A stretch of 64,000 nucleotides of DNA, taken from the NCBI RefSeq assembly GCF_000091305.1, contig NC_013929.1, positions 682,001 to 746,000 of the forward strand. The letters run 5' to 3'. Positions 32,031-42,245 of the stretch are shown piece after piece. The DNA comes from Streptomyces scabiei 87.22 (GTDB taxonomy: Bacteria; Actinomycetota; Actinomycetes; Streptomycetales; Streptomycetaceae). The first letter of the stretch is position 1. Each line of letters opens with the position of its first letter. The notes beneath the pieces were generated by a model. That model did no database searches. It saw only the letters and a program-made list of their open reading frames with translations, and was not told the origin of the DNA. The position numbers and the translations under genes were made by a program.

Positions 32031-34262
32031 TCACAGTGCCGTGAAGGTCCACAGCAGGTTGGTGCTGCTGTCGTACGCCCACTGTTTGGCGACGGATCCC
32101 GAGGCCGCGTTGCCGGCGCCGTCGAGGACCATGCCGGTGCCCCGGTTGGCGATCGAGTGCCGGCCGTCGCCCCGGTGGGTGATCCTCCACTGCTGGTTGG
32201 CGGAGCCGTTCCAGGCGGCCTGCCGGGCGGCGGAGCCGTTGGCGGTGGCGCCCCAGCCGTCGGCGACCATGCCGTTGGTGCGGTTGACGAGCCTGACGTA
32301 GCCACCGCCGACGTCGACCACCTGCCACTGCAGGTTGTTGTGGCCGTCCCAGGTCCACTGCTTGAGGTCGGAGCCGGAGGCGACGTTGCCGCCGCTGTCG
32401 AGGGAGAGGCCGTTGGTGACGTTGTCGATGCGGAAGTACGTCGTGGGCCTGAACTGCACCCGCAGGGAGGTGACCTTGTCGTTGTTGCCGGTCACCCGCA
32501 GGTCGGGGTTGTCGGCGGTGAACGTCCAGGAGGTACCGGTGAAGCCGTCCCCGGCATAGCCGACGACCTGGTACCCGGGGGCGAGCCGGAGCGAGGAGAG
32601 GGCGAGCGTGCCGAGCCCTGCCGCGGTCAGCGCGTCCGCGGTGTGGTCACCGACGGGGAGTACGGCGCCGGTGCCCGCGTAGTCGACGTCCCTGAAGGCG
32701 ACGGCCCCGGCGAGCGGCCGGAGGCTGGGGATCTGCCCCGAGAAGGTGAGCTTCAGGACGTACGCGTCGGCGGTGTACGGCGCCGACGAGGGCAGGGTGA
32801 CCGTCAGCCCGGAGGAGTTCTGGACCGGGGCCGGCAGGTCGGTGTAGGTGCCGGCGGTGGTGCCGAGGAGTTTGACCGAGGTCAGCGACGACAGACTGAT
32901 CCGGTCCGAGGTGAGCGTCTTGATCGTCACGGAGCCGCCGGGCCAGCCCAGGACGGTGGCGTACAGGACGGTGCCCGCCTTGTTGCGGGTGAAGCGGATG
33001 TCCTGGGCGGTGCCGGCGTGCGGGGTGGTGAAGGACCCGCCGCCCATCTTGGTCGGGCCCTCGCCGTACGCGGTCCAGGCGCGGGTGGCGTAGACGGACT
33101 CGCCGAAGCGCTTCAGATGGTCCCCGATGCCGAGCAGGATGTTCTTCTGGGCCTGGGGGATGGTGCCGTCGGCCATCGGCGCGATGTTCAGCAGCACGTT
33201 GCCGTTCTTACTGACCCGGTCGAGGAAGGAGTGCAGCATCTGCTGGGTGCTGTAGTAGCCGATGCCCTGGGTGTAGCACCAGCTGGAGCTGGAGATGCTG
33301 TCGTCGGTGAGCCAGTACGGGGCGGTGAGGTCGCCCGGCCCGCCGCGCTCGTAGTCGAACATCTCGCCCTTGCCGTTCATGCCGTCCTTGTACGTGGCGA
33401 CGACCTCACGGCCCCAGCTGTTGGCCTGGTTGTAGTAGTACGACAGGAACTTGAGCCGCTGGGTCTCGTCGACGGCGTCCAGCTTGAAGTCCTGCCAGAG
33501 GATGTCCGGCTTGGCCCGGTCGATGACCTCCTTGAGCTTGTCGTACCAGAGCTGGTCCTCCGCCGCCCGGCTCAGCTGCCCGTACAGCTTCTTGAGGCCG
33601 GTGTCGCTCTGCGCGGGCGCGAACTCGTAGAAGCCGTTGTAGTTGTACGCGTGGTGCATGGCGACCAGGAGCTTGAGGTTCCTGCCGCGGATCGCCGTCG
33701 CGAACAGGTCCAGGAGGTCCAGCCCGGGGCCCTTGTCCACCGAGTTCCACTCGTTGACCTGGCTGTCCCACATGGAGAAGCCGTCGTGGTGCTCGGCGAC
33801 GGGGCCGGCGAACTTCGCGCCCGCGTCGACGAAGAGCTGGACCCATTCGTCGGGGTCGAAGTTCCCGCCGGCCGACTTGAGCTTCGGCGCGAACTTCACG
33901 GTGTTGCCCGCCAGGTCCCGGGCGCCGTCGATGAAGTTGCGGTACGGCCAGGAGGACGGGCTGCCGTAGGTCGCCGTGTGGTGCTTGTTGGCGTTGCTCC
34001 CGCTCTGGTACATGGAGCGCGGGTACCACTCGTTGTCGTACGCGGGAACGCTGAACGCGCCCCAGTGGAAGTAGATGCCGAACTTGGCGTCCTGGAACCA
34101 CTCGGGGGCCGGCGGGTGCTGGTCGACCGAGCTCCAGTCGGGCGTGTAGGTGCTGGGCGCGGCCTGTGCCGTGCCGGCGCCGAGGACGCCTCCGGCGACG
34201 GCGGCCGCGGCCACACAGGTGGCACCGGCCAGGAGCCGGCGTCTGCTGATCGAACTCGACAT
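32031..34262 (-). CDS. Tat-secreted GH29 alpha-L-fucosidase with C-terminal ricin-type lectin domain
   Basis: A 743-residue exported glycosidase. The N-terminus [13 protein letters not shown] is a Tat signal. The GH29 domain includes [27 protein letters not shown] (157-168) and [11 protein letters not shown] with the likely nucleophile Asp258. A beta-sandwich region follows and the last 130 residues form a ricin-type beta-trefoil with three QW-type repeats ([21 protein letters not shown]). It should release L-fucose from glycans outside the cell. It is divergent from the ABC importer operon across a 457-bp promoter region, which ties the enzyme to that operon's substrate. Confidence 0.92.
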   Translation of the reverse strand: MSSSISRRRLLAGATCVAAAAVAGGVLGAGTAQAAPSTYTPDWSSVDQHPPAPEWFQDAKFGIYFHWGAFSVPAYDNEWYPRSMYQSGSNANKHHTATYGSPSSWPYRNFIDGARDLAGNTVKFAPKLKSAGGNFDPDEWVQLFVDAGAKFAGPVAEHHDGFSMWDSQVNEWNSVDKGPGLDLLDLFATAIRGRNLKLLVAMHHAYNYNGFYEFAPAQSDTGLKKLYGQLSRAAEDQLWYDKLKEVIDRAKPDILWQDFKLDAVDETQRLKFLSYYYNQANSWGREVVATYKDGMNGKGEMFDYERGGPGDLTAPYWLTDDSISSSSWCYTQGIGYYSTQQMLHSFLDRVSKNGNVLLNIAPMADGTIPQAQKNILLGIGDHLKRFGESVYATRAWTAYGEGPTKMGGGSFTTPHAGTAQDIRFTRNKAGTVLYATVLGWPGGSVTIKTLTSDRISLSSLTSVKLLGTTAGTYTDLPAPVQNSSGLTVTLPSSAPYTADAYVLKLTFSGQIPSLRPLAGAVAFRDVDYAGTGAVLPVGDHTADALTAAGLGTLALSSLRLAPGYQVVGYAGDGFTGTSWTFTADNPDLRVTGNNDKVTSLRVQFRPTTYFRIDNVTNGLSLDSGGNVASGSDLKQWTWDGHNNLQWQVVDVGGGYVRLVNRTNGMVADGWGATANGSAARQAAWNGSANQQWRITHRGDGRHSIANRGTGMVLDGAGNAASGSVAKQWAYDSSTNLLWTFTAL

Positions 34263-34719
34263 GGGACGTCCCTGATGCGGAGGGGAGACAGGGGGAGGGC
34301 GATCGATGCGGCCTTCGGGCTCCGTGGCGCCGCTCGTCACGCATGAAGGTCACCGCACGTCCCCTCACGGTGTCAACGGGCGTGCAGGGATGAAAGTGGT
34401 CAATCAGGGAGATGTTTCATCCGATTAACTTCATTTTGCTCTGATTTCTGCATGCTGAGACATCGCATGTTTTGCCGACTCGACCCCACCCCGGCCGGTC
34501 ACGGACCGGTCACGATTGATGGGATGGATTCCCCTCACTTCAGGGCTGCTCTCGCCGGAGAAGTCCCGAATGAACCGATACTTTCAGGCAAAACATACGA
34601 AGGGCTGGACAGGACGCGAATCCCGGCCTATACATACATCCCATCTCTCCCCTGGCGACGACACACAGCCGTCGCTCACGAAACATCTCCCGCTACGGGA
34701 CCAGCGTGAGGAATCACCG
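34263..34719. promoter_or_regulatory. Divergent control region of the fucose-type regulon, with nested inverted repeats
   Basis: 457 bp with several AT-rich dyads. GGATGAAA (34388-34395) pairs with TTTCATCC (34415-34422). GGGAGATGTTTC (34407-34418) is inverted perfectly as GAAACATCTCCC (34680-34691). ATGTTTTGCC (34467-34476) is inverted as GGCAAAACAT (34587-34596). The hexamer ATGTTT is common to four of these sites. GATGTTTCATC (34411-34421) is itself a dyad. They are likely operators of the FadR-type regulator at the operon's end, possibly with looping. Confidence 0.55.
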
Positions 34720-35787
34720 ATGAGAGTCAGAACCGCCCTCTGTTCTGCTGCCTCCGCCCTCTCCGCCCTGACACTGCTGACCGCCTGCGGCGGCTCCGGC
34801 AGCACCACCGCGGCGTCGTCGGGCGACAAGCCGCTGGTCGGCGTCGACTACCCGCGCTCCGACACCGACTTCTGGAACTCGTACATCAAGTACACGCCGG
34901 AGTACGCCAAGGAGCTGGGCCTCTCCCTGAAGACCACCAACTCGCAGAACGACGTCGCCAAGCTGACCGCGAACGCGCAGACCTTCATCAGCCAGGGCGT
35001 CAAGGGCCTGGCGATGGCCCCGCAGGACACCGCCGCCATCGCACCGAGCCTGGCGCAGCTGGAGGCGAAGAAGATCCCGGTCGTCACCGTCGACACCCGC
35101 CCCGACACCGGCAAGGTGTTCATGGTCGTCCGGGCCGACAACCGGGCCTACGGCGAGAAGGCGTGCCAGTACCTGGGCACGAAGCTCGGCGGCAAGGGCA
35201 AGGTCGTCATGCTCCAGGGCGGTCTGGACTCCATCAACGGCCGTGACCGCACCGAGGCGTTCAACGAGTGCATGAAGAAGAACTACCCGGACATCAAGGT
35301 GTTCGGTGAGGCCACCAACTGGGACGGCGCCGTCGCCGCGCAGAAGCTGCAGACGGACCTCACCGCCAACCCGGACATCAAGGGCATCTACATGCAGTCC
35401 AGCTTCGCCCTGTCCGGCACCCTCCAGGTCCTCAAGCAGAAGGGTCTGCTGGTCGACCCGAAGGACAAGAAGCACGTGTTCGTCGTGTCCAACGACGGCA
35501 TCCCCGAGGAGCTGAAGTCGATAGCCGCGGGCAAGATCGACGCCACGGTGTCCCAGCCGGCCGACCTCTACGCCAAGTACGCCCTGTACTACCTCAAGGC
35601 CGCGATCGACGGGAAGACCTTCAAGCCCGGCAAGACCGACCACGACAGCACCATCATCAAGGTCCGCGACGGCCTGCTGGAGGACCAGCTCTCCGCGCCG
35701 CTGGTCACGGCGGACGGCGGCACCTACGGCGGTGTGCCCAGCGTCAAGAGCGACGACACGTCCCTGTGGGGCAACAACCTCGGCTGA
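34720..35787 (+). CDS. Sugar ABC transporter substrate-binding lipoprotein
   Basis: A 355-residue periplasmic-binding-type lipoprotein. The signal ends in the lipobox LLTACGG, and the mature part is a type-I fold (PBP1, ribose/galactose class): VGVDYPRSDTDFWNSYIKYT at the start, GVKGLAMAPQDTAAIAP for the first lobe and GIPEELKSIAAGKIDATVSQ near the hinge. It should capture the sugar for the CUT2-type importer encoded next. The ATG at 34720 follows a GTGAGGA site. First gene of the operon; GH29 on the other strand and catabolic genes downstream indicate L-fucose or a related L-sugar. Confidence 0.93.
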   Translation: MRVRTALCSAASALSALTLLTACGGSGSTTAASSGDKPLVGVDYPRSDTDFWNSYIKYTPEYAKELGLSLKTTNSQNDVAKLTANAQTFISQGVKGLAMAPQDTAAIAPSLAQLEAKKIPVVTVDTRPDTGKVFMVVRADNRAYGEKACQYLGTKLGGKGKVVMLQGGLDSINGRDRTEAFNECMKKNYPDIKVFGEATNWDGAVAAQKLQTDLTANPDIKGIYMQSSFALSGTLQVLKQKGLLVDPKDKKHVFVVSNDGIPEELKSIAAGKIDATVSQPADLYAKYALYYLKAAIDGKTFKPGKTDHDSTIIKVRDGLLEDQLSAPLVTADGGTYGGVPSVKSDDTSLWGNNLG

Positions 35788-35833
35788 TGGCCTCCTCCAG
35801 AACCCAACGGCTACCGAGTCATAGGCGGTTGAG

Positions 35834-37396
35834 ATGAGCGACGGGGAGCGAACAGTCACCCCCGCGCCCGCCCCGGCGGACGGCGGACGGGCCCCGGCGG
35901 GCCCGGCCGTCGTCGAGGCGACGGGCATAGTCAAGCGATTCGGTCCGACGGTGGCCCTGAACGGCGCCCGGATCACCATCCGGTCCGGCGAGACCCACGC
36001 GCTCGTCGGCCGCAACGGCGCCGGCAAGTCGACCCTGGTCTCCGTCCTCACCGGGCTGCAGGCCCCCGACGAGGGCACGGTCACCTTCGACGGCGCCCCG
36101 GCGCCCCGCCTCGCGGACCGGGACGCCTGGCGGCAGCGGGTGGCCTGCGTCTACCAGAAGTCGACGATCATCCCCACCCTGACCGTCGCCGAGAACCTCT
36201 TCCTGAACCGGCACGACCACGGCCGGCACCGGCTGATCAGCTGGCGGGGGCTGCGCGGCCGCGCCCAGGAACTGCTGTCGACCTGGTCGGTGGACGTGGA
36301 CCCGCAGACACCGGCCGGTGAACTCGACGTGGAGCAGCGCCAGTTCGTGGAGATCGCCCGCGCGCTGTCGTTCGGCGCCCGGTTCATCATCCTCGACGAA
36401 CCGACCGCCCAGCTCGACGGCGCGGCGATCAACCGGCTCTTCGACCGCATCCGCGACCTGCAGCGCCAGGGTGTCACCTTCCTCTTCATCAGCCACCATC
36501 TCCAGGAGATCTACGAGATCTGCGACATGGTCACGGTGTTCCGGGACGCCCGGCACATCCTGACCGCGCCGGTCGCCGACCTCCCCCGCACCGAACTCGT
36601 CGCCGCCATGACCGGCGAGGCCGCCGCCGACCGCAGCCAGGAGCGGACGAGTTCACTGGACACGGACGCCACCGCGGCCCTGGACATCAGCGGCCTGGAC
36701 GGCGACGCCTACCGCGGTGTCTCCTTCCAGGTGCGTGCCGGGGAGATCGTCGGTCTCGCCGGGGCCGCCGGCAGCGGCCGCACCGAGGTCGCCGAGACCG
36801 TCGTGGGACTGCGGACCGCCGACGGCGGCCGGGTCGAGATCGCCGGAACGCGTCCCCGGCCGGGCAGCGTCCCCGCCGCGCTCGCCGCGGGCGCCGGGTT
36901 CGTCCCGCAGGACCGGCACCACCAGGGGTACGTCCCCGACATGTCGATCGCGGACAACGCCACGCTGTCCGTACCGCACCGGATCGGGCACAACGGGTTC
37001 CTCAGCGGCCGCACCCGCGACCGGCTCGCCGAGGGCATGATCGAGAAGCTGGCGATCAAGACCCCCGGCCCCGAACTGCCCGTCTCCTCCCTGTCGGGCG
37101 GCAACCAGCAGAAGGTCGTGATGGCCCGCGCCCTCGCCGACGATCCCCGGCTGCTGGTGCTGATCAACCCGACCGCGGGCGTGGACGTGCGCTCCAAGGA
37201 GTTCCTCCTCGGCAAGGTCGAGGAGACCGCGCAGACCGGCACCGGAGTGCTCATCGCCTCCGACGAACTCGACGACCTGCGCATGTGCGACCGGGTCCTG
37301 GTGATGTTCCAGGGCCGTGTGACCTCAGAGATCGCCCGCGGCTGGCACGACCACGACCTCGTGGCCGCGATGGAAGGAGTGGACCTTCATGCCTGA
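35834..37396 (+). CDS. Sugar ABC transporter ATP-binding protein (two NBDs, CUT2/RbsA type)
   Basis: A 520-residue duplicated ATPase. The first NBD has Walker A GRNGAGKST and Walker B FIILDEPTA but a degenerate signature (ELDVEQRQFVEIARAL). The second NBD has a degenerate Walker A (GAAGSGRTEV), an intact signature LSGGNQQKVVMARAL, and LLVLINPTAGVD in place of the usual L-x-L-D-E-P-T, so its Walker B Asp and catalytic Glu are both changed. One composite ATP site is therefore probably the working one. It overlaps the permease gene by 8 bp. Confidence 0.95.
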   Translation: MSDGERTVTPAPAPADGGRAPAGPAVVEATGIVKRFGPTVALNGARITIRSGETHALVGRNGAGKSTLVSVLTGLQAPDEGTVTFDGAPAPRLADRDAWRQRVACVYQKSTIIPTLTVAENLFLNRHDHGRHRLISWRGLRGRAQELLSTWSVDVDPQTPAGELDVEQRQFVEIARALSFGARFIILDEPTAQLDGAAINRLFDRIRDLQRQGVTFLFISHHLQEIYEICDMVTVFRDARHILTAPVADLPRTELVAAMTGEAAADRSQERTSSLDTDATAALDISGLDGDAYRGVSFQVRAGEIVGLAGAAGSGRTEVAETVVGLRTADGGRVEIAGTRPRPGSVPAALAAGAGFVPQDRHHQGYVPDMSIADNATLSVPHRIGHNGFLSGRTRDRLAEGMIEKLAIKTPGPELPVSSLSGGNQQKVVMARALADDPRLLVLINPTAGVDVRSKEFLLGKVEETAQTGTGVLIASDELDDLRMCDRVLVMFQGRVTSEIARGWHDHDLVAAMEGVDLHA

Positions 37397-38432
37397 CACC
37401 GTCCTCGCGGACACACCTGCCCCCAAGGCCACCGAGCCCCGGGCCAAGGGGACCGCGCTGTTCGGCGGCCGCATCCCCCTGGCCCGGCTGCGGGACCTCG
37501 CGCTGGTCCCCGCGATCGTGGTCATCGCGATCGTCGGCCAGATCGTCAACCCGGTCTTCCTTCAGGGCGACAACCTCATCAACGTCCTGCAGACCATGTC
37601 CGAGATCGCTCTGCTGGTCCTCGCCCAGACGATGATCCTGATCGTCAAGAAGATGGACCTGTCCCTGGAGTCGACCATGGGCCTCGCGCCCGGTGTCGCG
37701 GCCTGGCTGGTCGTACCGACCGGCGCCGGACACGGCCTCGGGCTTCTGCCGGGCGCCTGGGCCATCCCTGTCACCCTCGCGGTGGGCGCGCTGATCGGCG
37801 TGATCAACGCCCTGCTGATCATCCGCTTCGGTCTCAACGGCTTCATCGTCACCCTGGGCATGCTGATCGTCCTGCGCGGCGTCCTGACCGGGATCTCCGG
37901 CGGCCAGACCTTCTTCCAGCTGCCGGAGTCGATGCTCTACCTCGGCACGGCCCAGTGGCTGGGGGTGCCCGCCTCCATCTGGCTCTGCCTCACCCTGTTC
38001 GCGGTCGCCGTCGTCGTCCTCGGCTGGACCAGCTTCGGCCGCTCCCTGTACGCCATCGGCGGCAACGTCGACGCGGCGAAGGCGGCCGGTATCCGGACCG
38101 ACCGGGTGCTGTGGATCGTCATCGTCACCGGCAGCCTCCTCGCCGCCCTGGCCGGACTGCTGCTCTCCGGACGCCTGGCCTCGGTGGCCTCCGCGCAGGG
38201 CAACGGCTACATCTTCACCGTCTTCGCCGCCGCCGTGATCGGCGGGATCAGCCTCAACGGCGGCAAGGGCACGATGTTCGGCGCGTTCAGCGGCATCCTG
38301 CTGCTGTTCATGATCCAGAACGTACTCACCCTGGCCGGCGTCCCCGCCCAGTGGATCGGCGCCCTCAACGGTCTGATCATCCTGGTCGCGCTCATGATCT
38401 CCCGCATCACGGGCGGCAAGGTCCAGGAGTGA
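37389..38432 (+). CDS. Sugar ABC transporter permease (RbsC type)
   Basis: A 347-residue membrane protein of the BPD_transp_2 family with about ten helices. Conserved features are [39 protein letters not shown] (the ATPase-coupling loop) and [20 protein letters not shown]. It forms a homodimeric channel with the preceding ATPase. The start ATG lies inside the end of the ATPase gene, indicating coupled translation. A gap of 107 bp then precedes the first catabolic gene. Confidence 0.94.
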   Translation: MPDTVLADTPAPKATEPRAKGTALFGGRIPLARLRDLALVPAIVVIAIVGQIVNPVFLQGDNLINVLQTMSEIALLVLAQTMILIVKKMDLSLESTMGLAPGVAAWLVVPTGAGHGLGLLPGAWAIPVTLAVGALIGVINALLIIRFGLNGFIVTLGMLIVLRGVLTGISGGQTFFQLPESMLYLGTAQWLGVPASIWLCLTLFAVAVVVLGWTSFGRSLYAIGGNVDAAKAAGIRTDRVLWIVIVTGSLLAALAGLLLSGRLASVASAQGNGYIFTVFAAAVIGGISLNGGKGTMFGAFSGILLLFMIQNVLTLAGVPAQWIGALNGLIILVALMISRITGGKVQE

Positions 38433-38539
38433 CGCCGGGCGGCAGCCGCCCGAACCACGGTGCCGGCCCGGCCGCCGCGCCCCGGTCTTCCCATCTCGTC
38501 GCAGGGGCTCTTTCGTCCCCCGCTCGCACAGGAGTTGCC

Positions 38540-39865
38540 ATGTCCTCCGCTGAGTCCGTCTCCCCCCGTATCACCGCCCTGGACGTCCTCGACGTGCGGT
38601 TCCCCACGTCCGAGCATCTGGACGGGTCGGACGCGATGAACCCCGAACCCGACTACTCGGCCGCCTACGTCGTCCTGCGCACCGACGCCGGAGACGGACT
38701 GGAGGGCCACGCCCTGGCCTTCACCACCGGACGCGGCAACGACGTGCAGGCCGCCGCCATCGCGGCCCTCGCCCCCCATGTGGTCGGCCTGTCCGTCGAC
38801 GAGGTCTGCGGCGACCTCGGCGCGTTCTCCCGCACCCTCGTCCACGACCCCCAACTGCGCTGGCTGGGACCGGAGAAGGGCGCCATCCACATGGCCACCG
38901 GAGCCGTCGTCAACGCGGCCTGGGACCTCGCCGCCAAGCGGGCCGGGAAGCCCGTGTGGCGCTTCCTCGCCGAGATGACACCCGAGGAACTGGTCACGCA
39001 GGTCGACTTCCGCTGGCTGTCCGACGCCCTCACCCCCGAGGAAGCACTGGAGATCCTGCGCCGCGCCGAGCCCGGCCGCCAGGAGCGGATCACCCGCCTG
39101 CTGGAGCGGGGCTACCCCGCCTACACCACCACCCCCGGCTGGCTCGGCTACTCCGACGAGAAGCTGTCCCGCCTGGCCCGCGAGGCCGTCGCCGACGGCT
39201 TCACCCAGATCAAACTGAAGGTCGGCGCGGACCTCCAGGACGACATCCGGCGCATGCGCACCGCCCGCGAGACCGTCGGCCCGGACATCCGCATCGCCGT
39301 CGACGCCAACCAGCGGTGGGACGTCCAGCCCGCCATCGACTGGATGCGCGAACTGGCCCCCTACGACCCGTACTGGATCGAGGAGCCCACCTCGCCCGAC
39401 GACATCCTCGGGCACGCCGCCGTCCGCCGGGCCGTGACCCCCATCAAGGTCGCCACCGGCGAGCACATCGCCAACCGGGTCGTCTTCAAGCAGCTCCTCC
39501 AGGCGCAGGCGGTGGACATCGTGCAGATCGACTCCGCCCGGGTCGGCGGCGTCAACGAGAACCTCGCCATCCTGCTGCTCGCCGCCAAGTTCGGGGTGCC
39601 GGTCTGCCCGCACGCCGGCGGGGTCGGCCTGTGCGAGATGGTCCAGCACCTGTCGATGTTCGACTACGTCGCCGTCTCCGGCACGACCGAGGACCGTGTC
39701 ATCGAGTACGTCGACCACCTGCACGAGCACTTCGTCGACCCGGTCCGCATCGCCGCCGGCCACTACCTGGCGCCCGAGCGCCCCGGCCTGAGCGCGGAGA
39801 TGCACCCCGAGTCCCTGAAGGAGTACGCGTACCCCGACGGCCCGGTCTGGTCCTCCCGTGTCTGA
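38540..39865 (+). CDS. L-fuconate dehydratase (enolase superfamily)
   Basis: A 441-residue mandelate-racemase-type dehydratase, the length of Xanthomonas L-fuconate dehydratase. Catalytic elements in order: IKLKVGAD (Lys225/Lys227), VDANQRW (Asp255), [10 protein letters not shown] (Glu281), ATGEHI (Glu308) and CPHAGGVGL (His358). The N-terminus [20 protein letters not shown] is the fuconate-dehydratase capping signature. It converts L-fuconate, and in characterised relatives also L-galactonate, D-arabinonate and others, to the 2-keto-3-deoxy acid. The ATG at 38540 follows GGAG. It overlaps the lactonase gene by 8 bases. Confidence 0.95.
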   Translation: MSSAESVSPRITALDVLDVRFPTSEHLDGSDAMNPEPDYSAAYVVLRTDAGDGLEGHALAFTTGRGNDVQAAAIAALAPHVVGLSVDEVCGDLGAFSRTLVHDPQLRWLGPEKGAIHMATGAVVNAAWDLAAKRAGKPVWRFLAEMTPEELVTQVDFRWLSDALTPEEALEILRRAEPGRQERITRLLERGYPAYTTTPGWLGYSDEKLSRLAREAVADGFTQIKLKVGADLQDDIRRMRTARETVGPDIRIAVDANQRWDVQPAIDWMRELAPYDPYWIEEPTSPDDILGHAAVRRAVTPIKVATGEHIANRVVFKQLLQAQAVDIVQIDSARVGGVNENLAILLLAAKFGVPVCPHAGGVGLCEMVQHLSMFDYVAVSGTTEDRVIEYVDHLHEHFVDPVRIAAGHYLAPERPGLSAEMHPESLKEYAYPDGPVWSSRV

Positions 39866-40748
39866 CACCGCGGCGCTGGTGGACGCCCACCATCATGTGT
39901 GGGACCTGGCCCACCGGCCACAGCCCTGGCTGGACGAGCCCGGCCACGAACCGATCCGCCGCACCTTCGGCACGGACGACCTGCGCTCGGCCGCGACCCG
40001 GCCGGTCGCCGGCCGGTCACTGGGCAGCACCGTCGTCGTCCAGTGCATCACCTCCGTGCCGGAGACCCGCGAACTCCTCGCCCTCGCCGAGCGGGACCCC
40101 CTGATCGGGGCAGTCGTCGGCTGGGCCGACCTGTCCTCCCCCTCGATCGGCGACGTGCTCGACGAGCTGCGGGCCGGTCCCGGCGGCGGACACCTGCGGG
40201 CCGTACGGCACCTCGTCCAGGGCGAACCCGACCCGGGTTGGCTACAACAGCCCTCCGTGGAGCGGGGGTTGCGGGCCGTCGGTGAACGCGGACTGGCATA
40301 CGACGTACTGATCCGCAGCCACCAGTTCGGCCAGGCGGTCCAGCTGGCGGAGCGCTTCCCGGACCTGCCGCTGGTCCTCGACCACGCGGGCAAGCCACCC
40401 ATCGCCGGAGGTGAACCGGGCGACTGGAAAAGGGGGTTGCGGAGGCTGGCCGCGCACCCTCAGGTGCGCTGCAAGGTCTCGGGGCTGGTCACGGAGGCCG
40501 ACCCGCGGGGATGGACGATCGACGACATCCGCCCCGTGTGGGACGTCCTGCTGTCCGCCTTCGGCCCCGACCGCCTGATGTTCGGCTCCGACTGGCCGGT
40601 CTGTGTCCTCGCGGGCGGCTGGAACCGCTGGGCGGCCACCGTCGAGGAGCTGCTCGACGGCTGCTCCGCCACCGAGACGTCGGCGGTCCTCGCCGACACC
40701 GCGACCGCCTTCTACCAGCTCAACTCCCCTGCCCCGAAGAACCCTTGA
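39858..40748 (+). CDS. Amidohydrolase-2 family lactonase (L-fucono-1,5-lactonase type)
   Basis: A 296-residue TIM-barrel hydrolase of the COG3618 group. [10 protein letters not shown] gives the metal-binding HxH motif, then [27 protein letters not shown] and [10 protein letters not shown] with the conserved Asp. Characterised neighbours in this group hydrolyse L-fucono- and related 1,5-lactones, which is exactly the step needed between an L-fucose dehydrogenase and the dehydratase. The GTG at 39858 lies inside the end of the dehydratase gene. Confidence 0.92.
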   Translation: MSDTAALVDAHHHVWDLAHRPQPWLDEPGHEPIRRTFGTDDLRSAATRPVAGRSLGSTVVVQCITSVPETRELLALAERDPLIGAVVGWADLSSPSIGDVLDELRAGPGGGHLRAVRHLVQGEPDPGWLQQPSVERGLRAVGERGLAYDVLIRSHQFGQAVQLAERFPDLPLVLDHAGKPPIAGGEPGDWKRGLRRLAAHPQVRCKVSGLVTEADPRGWTIDDIRPVWDVLLSAFGPDRLMFGSDWPVCVLAGGWNRWAATVEELLDGCSATETSAVLADTATAFYQLNSPAPKNP

Positions 40749-40767
40749 CGAGGAAGGAGGGCACTGC

Positions 40768-41205
40768 GTGCTCCTGACCGACCTGCTGCACCCCGGAATC
40801 CTGGAAGCCCTGGCCGGCGCCGGCCACGGCTCCCGTGTGCTGCTCGCCGACGGCCACTACCCGGCGAGCACCGCGACCGGCGAACGCGCCCGGATCGTCC
40901 ACCTCAACCTGGCCCCCGGCCTGTTGGACGTCACCACCGTCCTGGACGTCCTGCTGCGGGCGATTCCCATCGAGTCCGCGCACGTGATGGTGCCGCCGAA
41001 GGGCGAACCGGAGCCGCCGGCCATCGCCGAGTACCGCGACCGTCTGGCCCCCGTCCCGGTCGAGACGCTCGGCCGCTTCGAGTTCTACGACGCCGCCCGC
41101 TACTCCGACGTCGCGCTGGCGATCGTCACCGCCGACACCCGTACGTACGCCAATCTGCTGCTGACGATCGGCGTGCGCGCCGAAGGGACCCTGACCTCAC
41201 GATGA
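40768..41205 (+). CDS. fucU: RbsD/FucU-family L-fucose mutarotase
   Basis: A 145-residue FucU-type mutarotase. LHPGILEALAGAGHGSRVLLADGHYPAS carries the His/Asp residues of the active site, and VTADTRTYANLLLTIGV closes the fold. It speeds interconversion of the sugar's anomers, delivering the form used by the dehydrogenase. The GTG at 40768 has an AAGGAGG site seven bases upstream, one of the strongest in the operon. The stop overlaps the next start (ATGA). Confidence 0.92.
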   Translation: MLLTDLLHPGILEALAGAGHGSRVLLADGHYPASTATGERARIVHLNLAPGLLDVTTVLDVLLRAIPIESAHVMVPPKGEPEPPAIAEYRDRLAPVPVETLGRFEFYDAARYSDVALAIVTADTRTYANLLLTIGVRAEGTLTSR

Positions 41206-42245
41206 CTCTCGCTGTCCGTTATCTGTCCGCCCGCACCCTGGACACCGCTCCCGCCGCCACCGCCACGCCCGGTCCCGGCGAGGTGGAGGTGGCCCCCGCC
41301 TTCGTCGGGATCTGCGGTACCGACCTGCACATCTTCCACGGCGACATGGACGCCCGCGTCCAGACACCCGCCGTTCTGGGACACGAGATGTCCGGCCGGA
41401 TCGTCTCCGTCGGCGACGGTGTCGAGGGCTGGGCGCCCGGGGACGCGGTCACCGTGATGCCCCTGCGCTGGGACAACACCTGCCCCGCCTGCCAGGCCGG
41501 CAACCAGCACATCTGCCACAACCTCGACTTCATCGGCATCGACTCCCCCGGCGCCATGCAGCAACGCTGGACGGTGCCTGCCTCCACTCTCGTCCGCCTG
41601 CCCGGCTCCGTCCCCCTCGACCACGCCGCGCTCGTCGAGCCCACCGCCGTGGCCGTCCACGACGTCGACCGCGCCGCCGTGCGTGACGGCGAGAAGGTCG
41701 TCGTGGTCGGCGGCGGACCCGTCGGCATCCTCATCGCCCTCGTCGCCCGCAACGCCGGAGCGGACGTCCGCGTCATCGAACTCAGCCCCCACCGCAGGCT
41801 CCTGGCCGAAGACCTCGGCCTTGCCACGTGGGACCCGTCCGCCGCCGACGTCACCGCACTCGTCGGCGAGTGGACCGGGAACGCGGGCGCGGACGTCGCC
41901 TTCGAGGTGTCCGGCGCCGCCGGCGGCGTCGACACCGCCGTCGACGTCCTCGGCGTGCGCGGTCGGCTGTGCCTGGTCGCCATCCACCCCCGCCCCCGTG
42001 AGATCAACCTCCACCGCTTCTTCTGGCGCGAACTCACCCTCGTAGGCGCCCGGTTGTACGACCGCGCCGACTTCGAGCAAGCCGTCGCCCTCGTCGCCGA
42101 CGGCACCGTCCCCGCCGCGAAACTCATCAGCAAGGTCGTCCCCCTCACCGAGGCACCCGCCGCGTTCGAAGCCCTCGAAGGCGGCGGCAACGTCATGAAG
42201 ATCCTCGTCGACTGCACCACGGAAACCCAGGGGGCCGACGCATGA
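41202..42245 (+). CDS. Zinc-dependent medium-chain dehydrogenase (LgoD/RspB type)
   Basis: A 347-residue MDR enzyme. The catalytic zinc site is built from GICGTDLHIFHG, GHEMSG and VEPTAVAVHDV; the structural site TCPACQAGNQHIC has only three cysteines, with Asp where the first would be. VVVVGGGPVGILIALVA is the NAD-binding Rossmann motif. Within this operon it could oxidise C4/C5 of the 2-keto-3-deoxy acid or of the aldonate, as LgoD does with L-galactonate. The precise substrate is inference. It is coupled to genes on both sides by ATGA overlaps. Confidence 0.88.
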   Translation: MTLAVRYLSARTLDTAPAATATPGPGEVEVAPAFVGICGTDLHIFHGDMDARVQTPAVLGHEMSGRIVSVGDGVEGWAPGDAVTVMPLRWDNTCPACQAGNQHICHNLDFIGIDSPGAMQQRWTVPASTLVRLPGSVPLDHAALVEPTAVAVHDVDRAAVRDGEKVVVVGGGPVGILIALVARNAGADVRVIELSPHRRLLAEDLGLATWDPSAADVTALVGEWTGNAGADVAFEVSGAAGGVDTAVDVLGVRGRLCLVAIHPRPREINLHRFFWRELTLVGARLYDRADFEQAVALVADGTVPAAKLISKVVPLTEAPAAFEALEGGGNVMKILVDCTTETQGADA

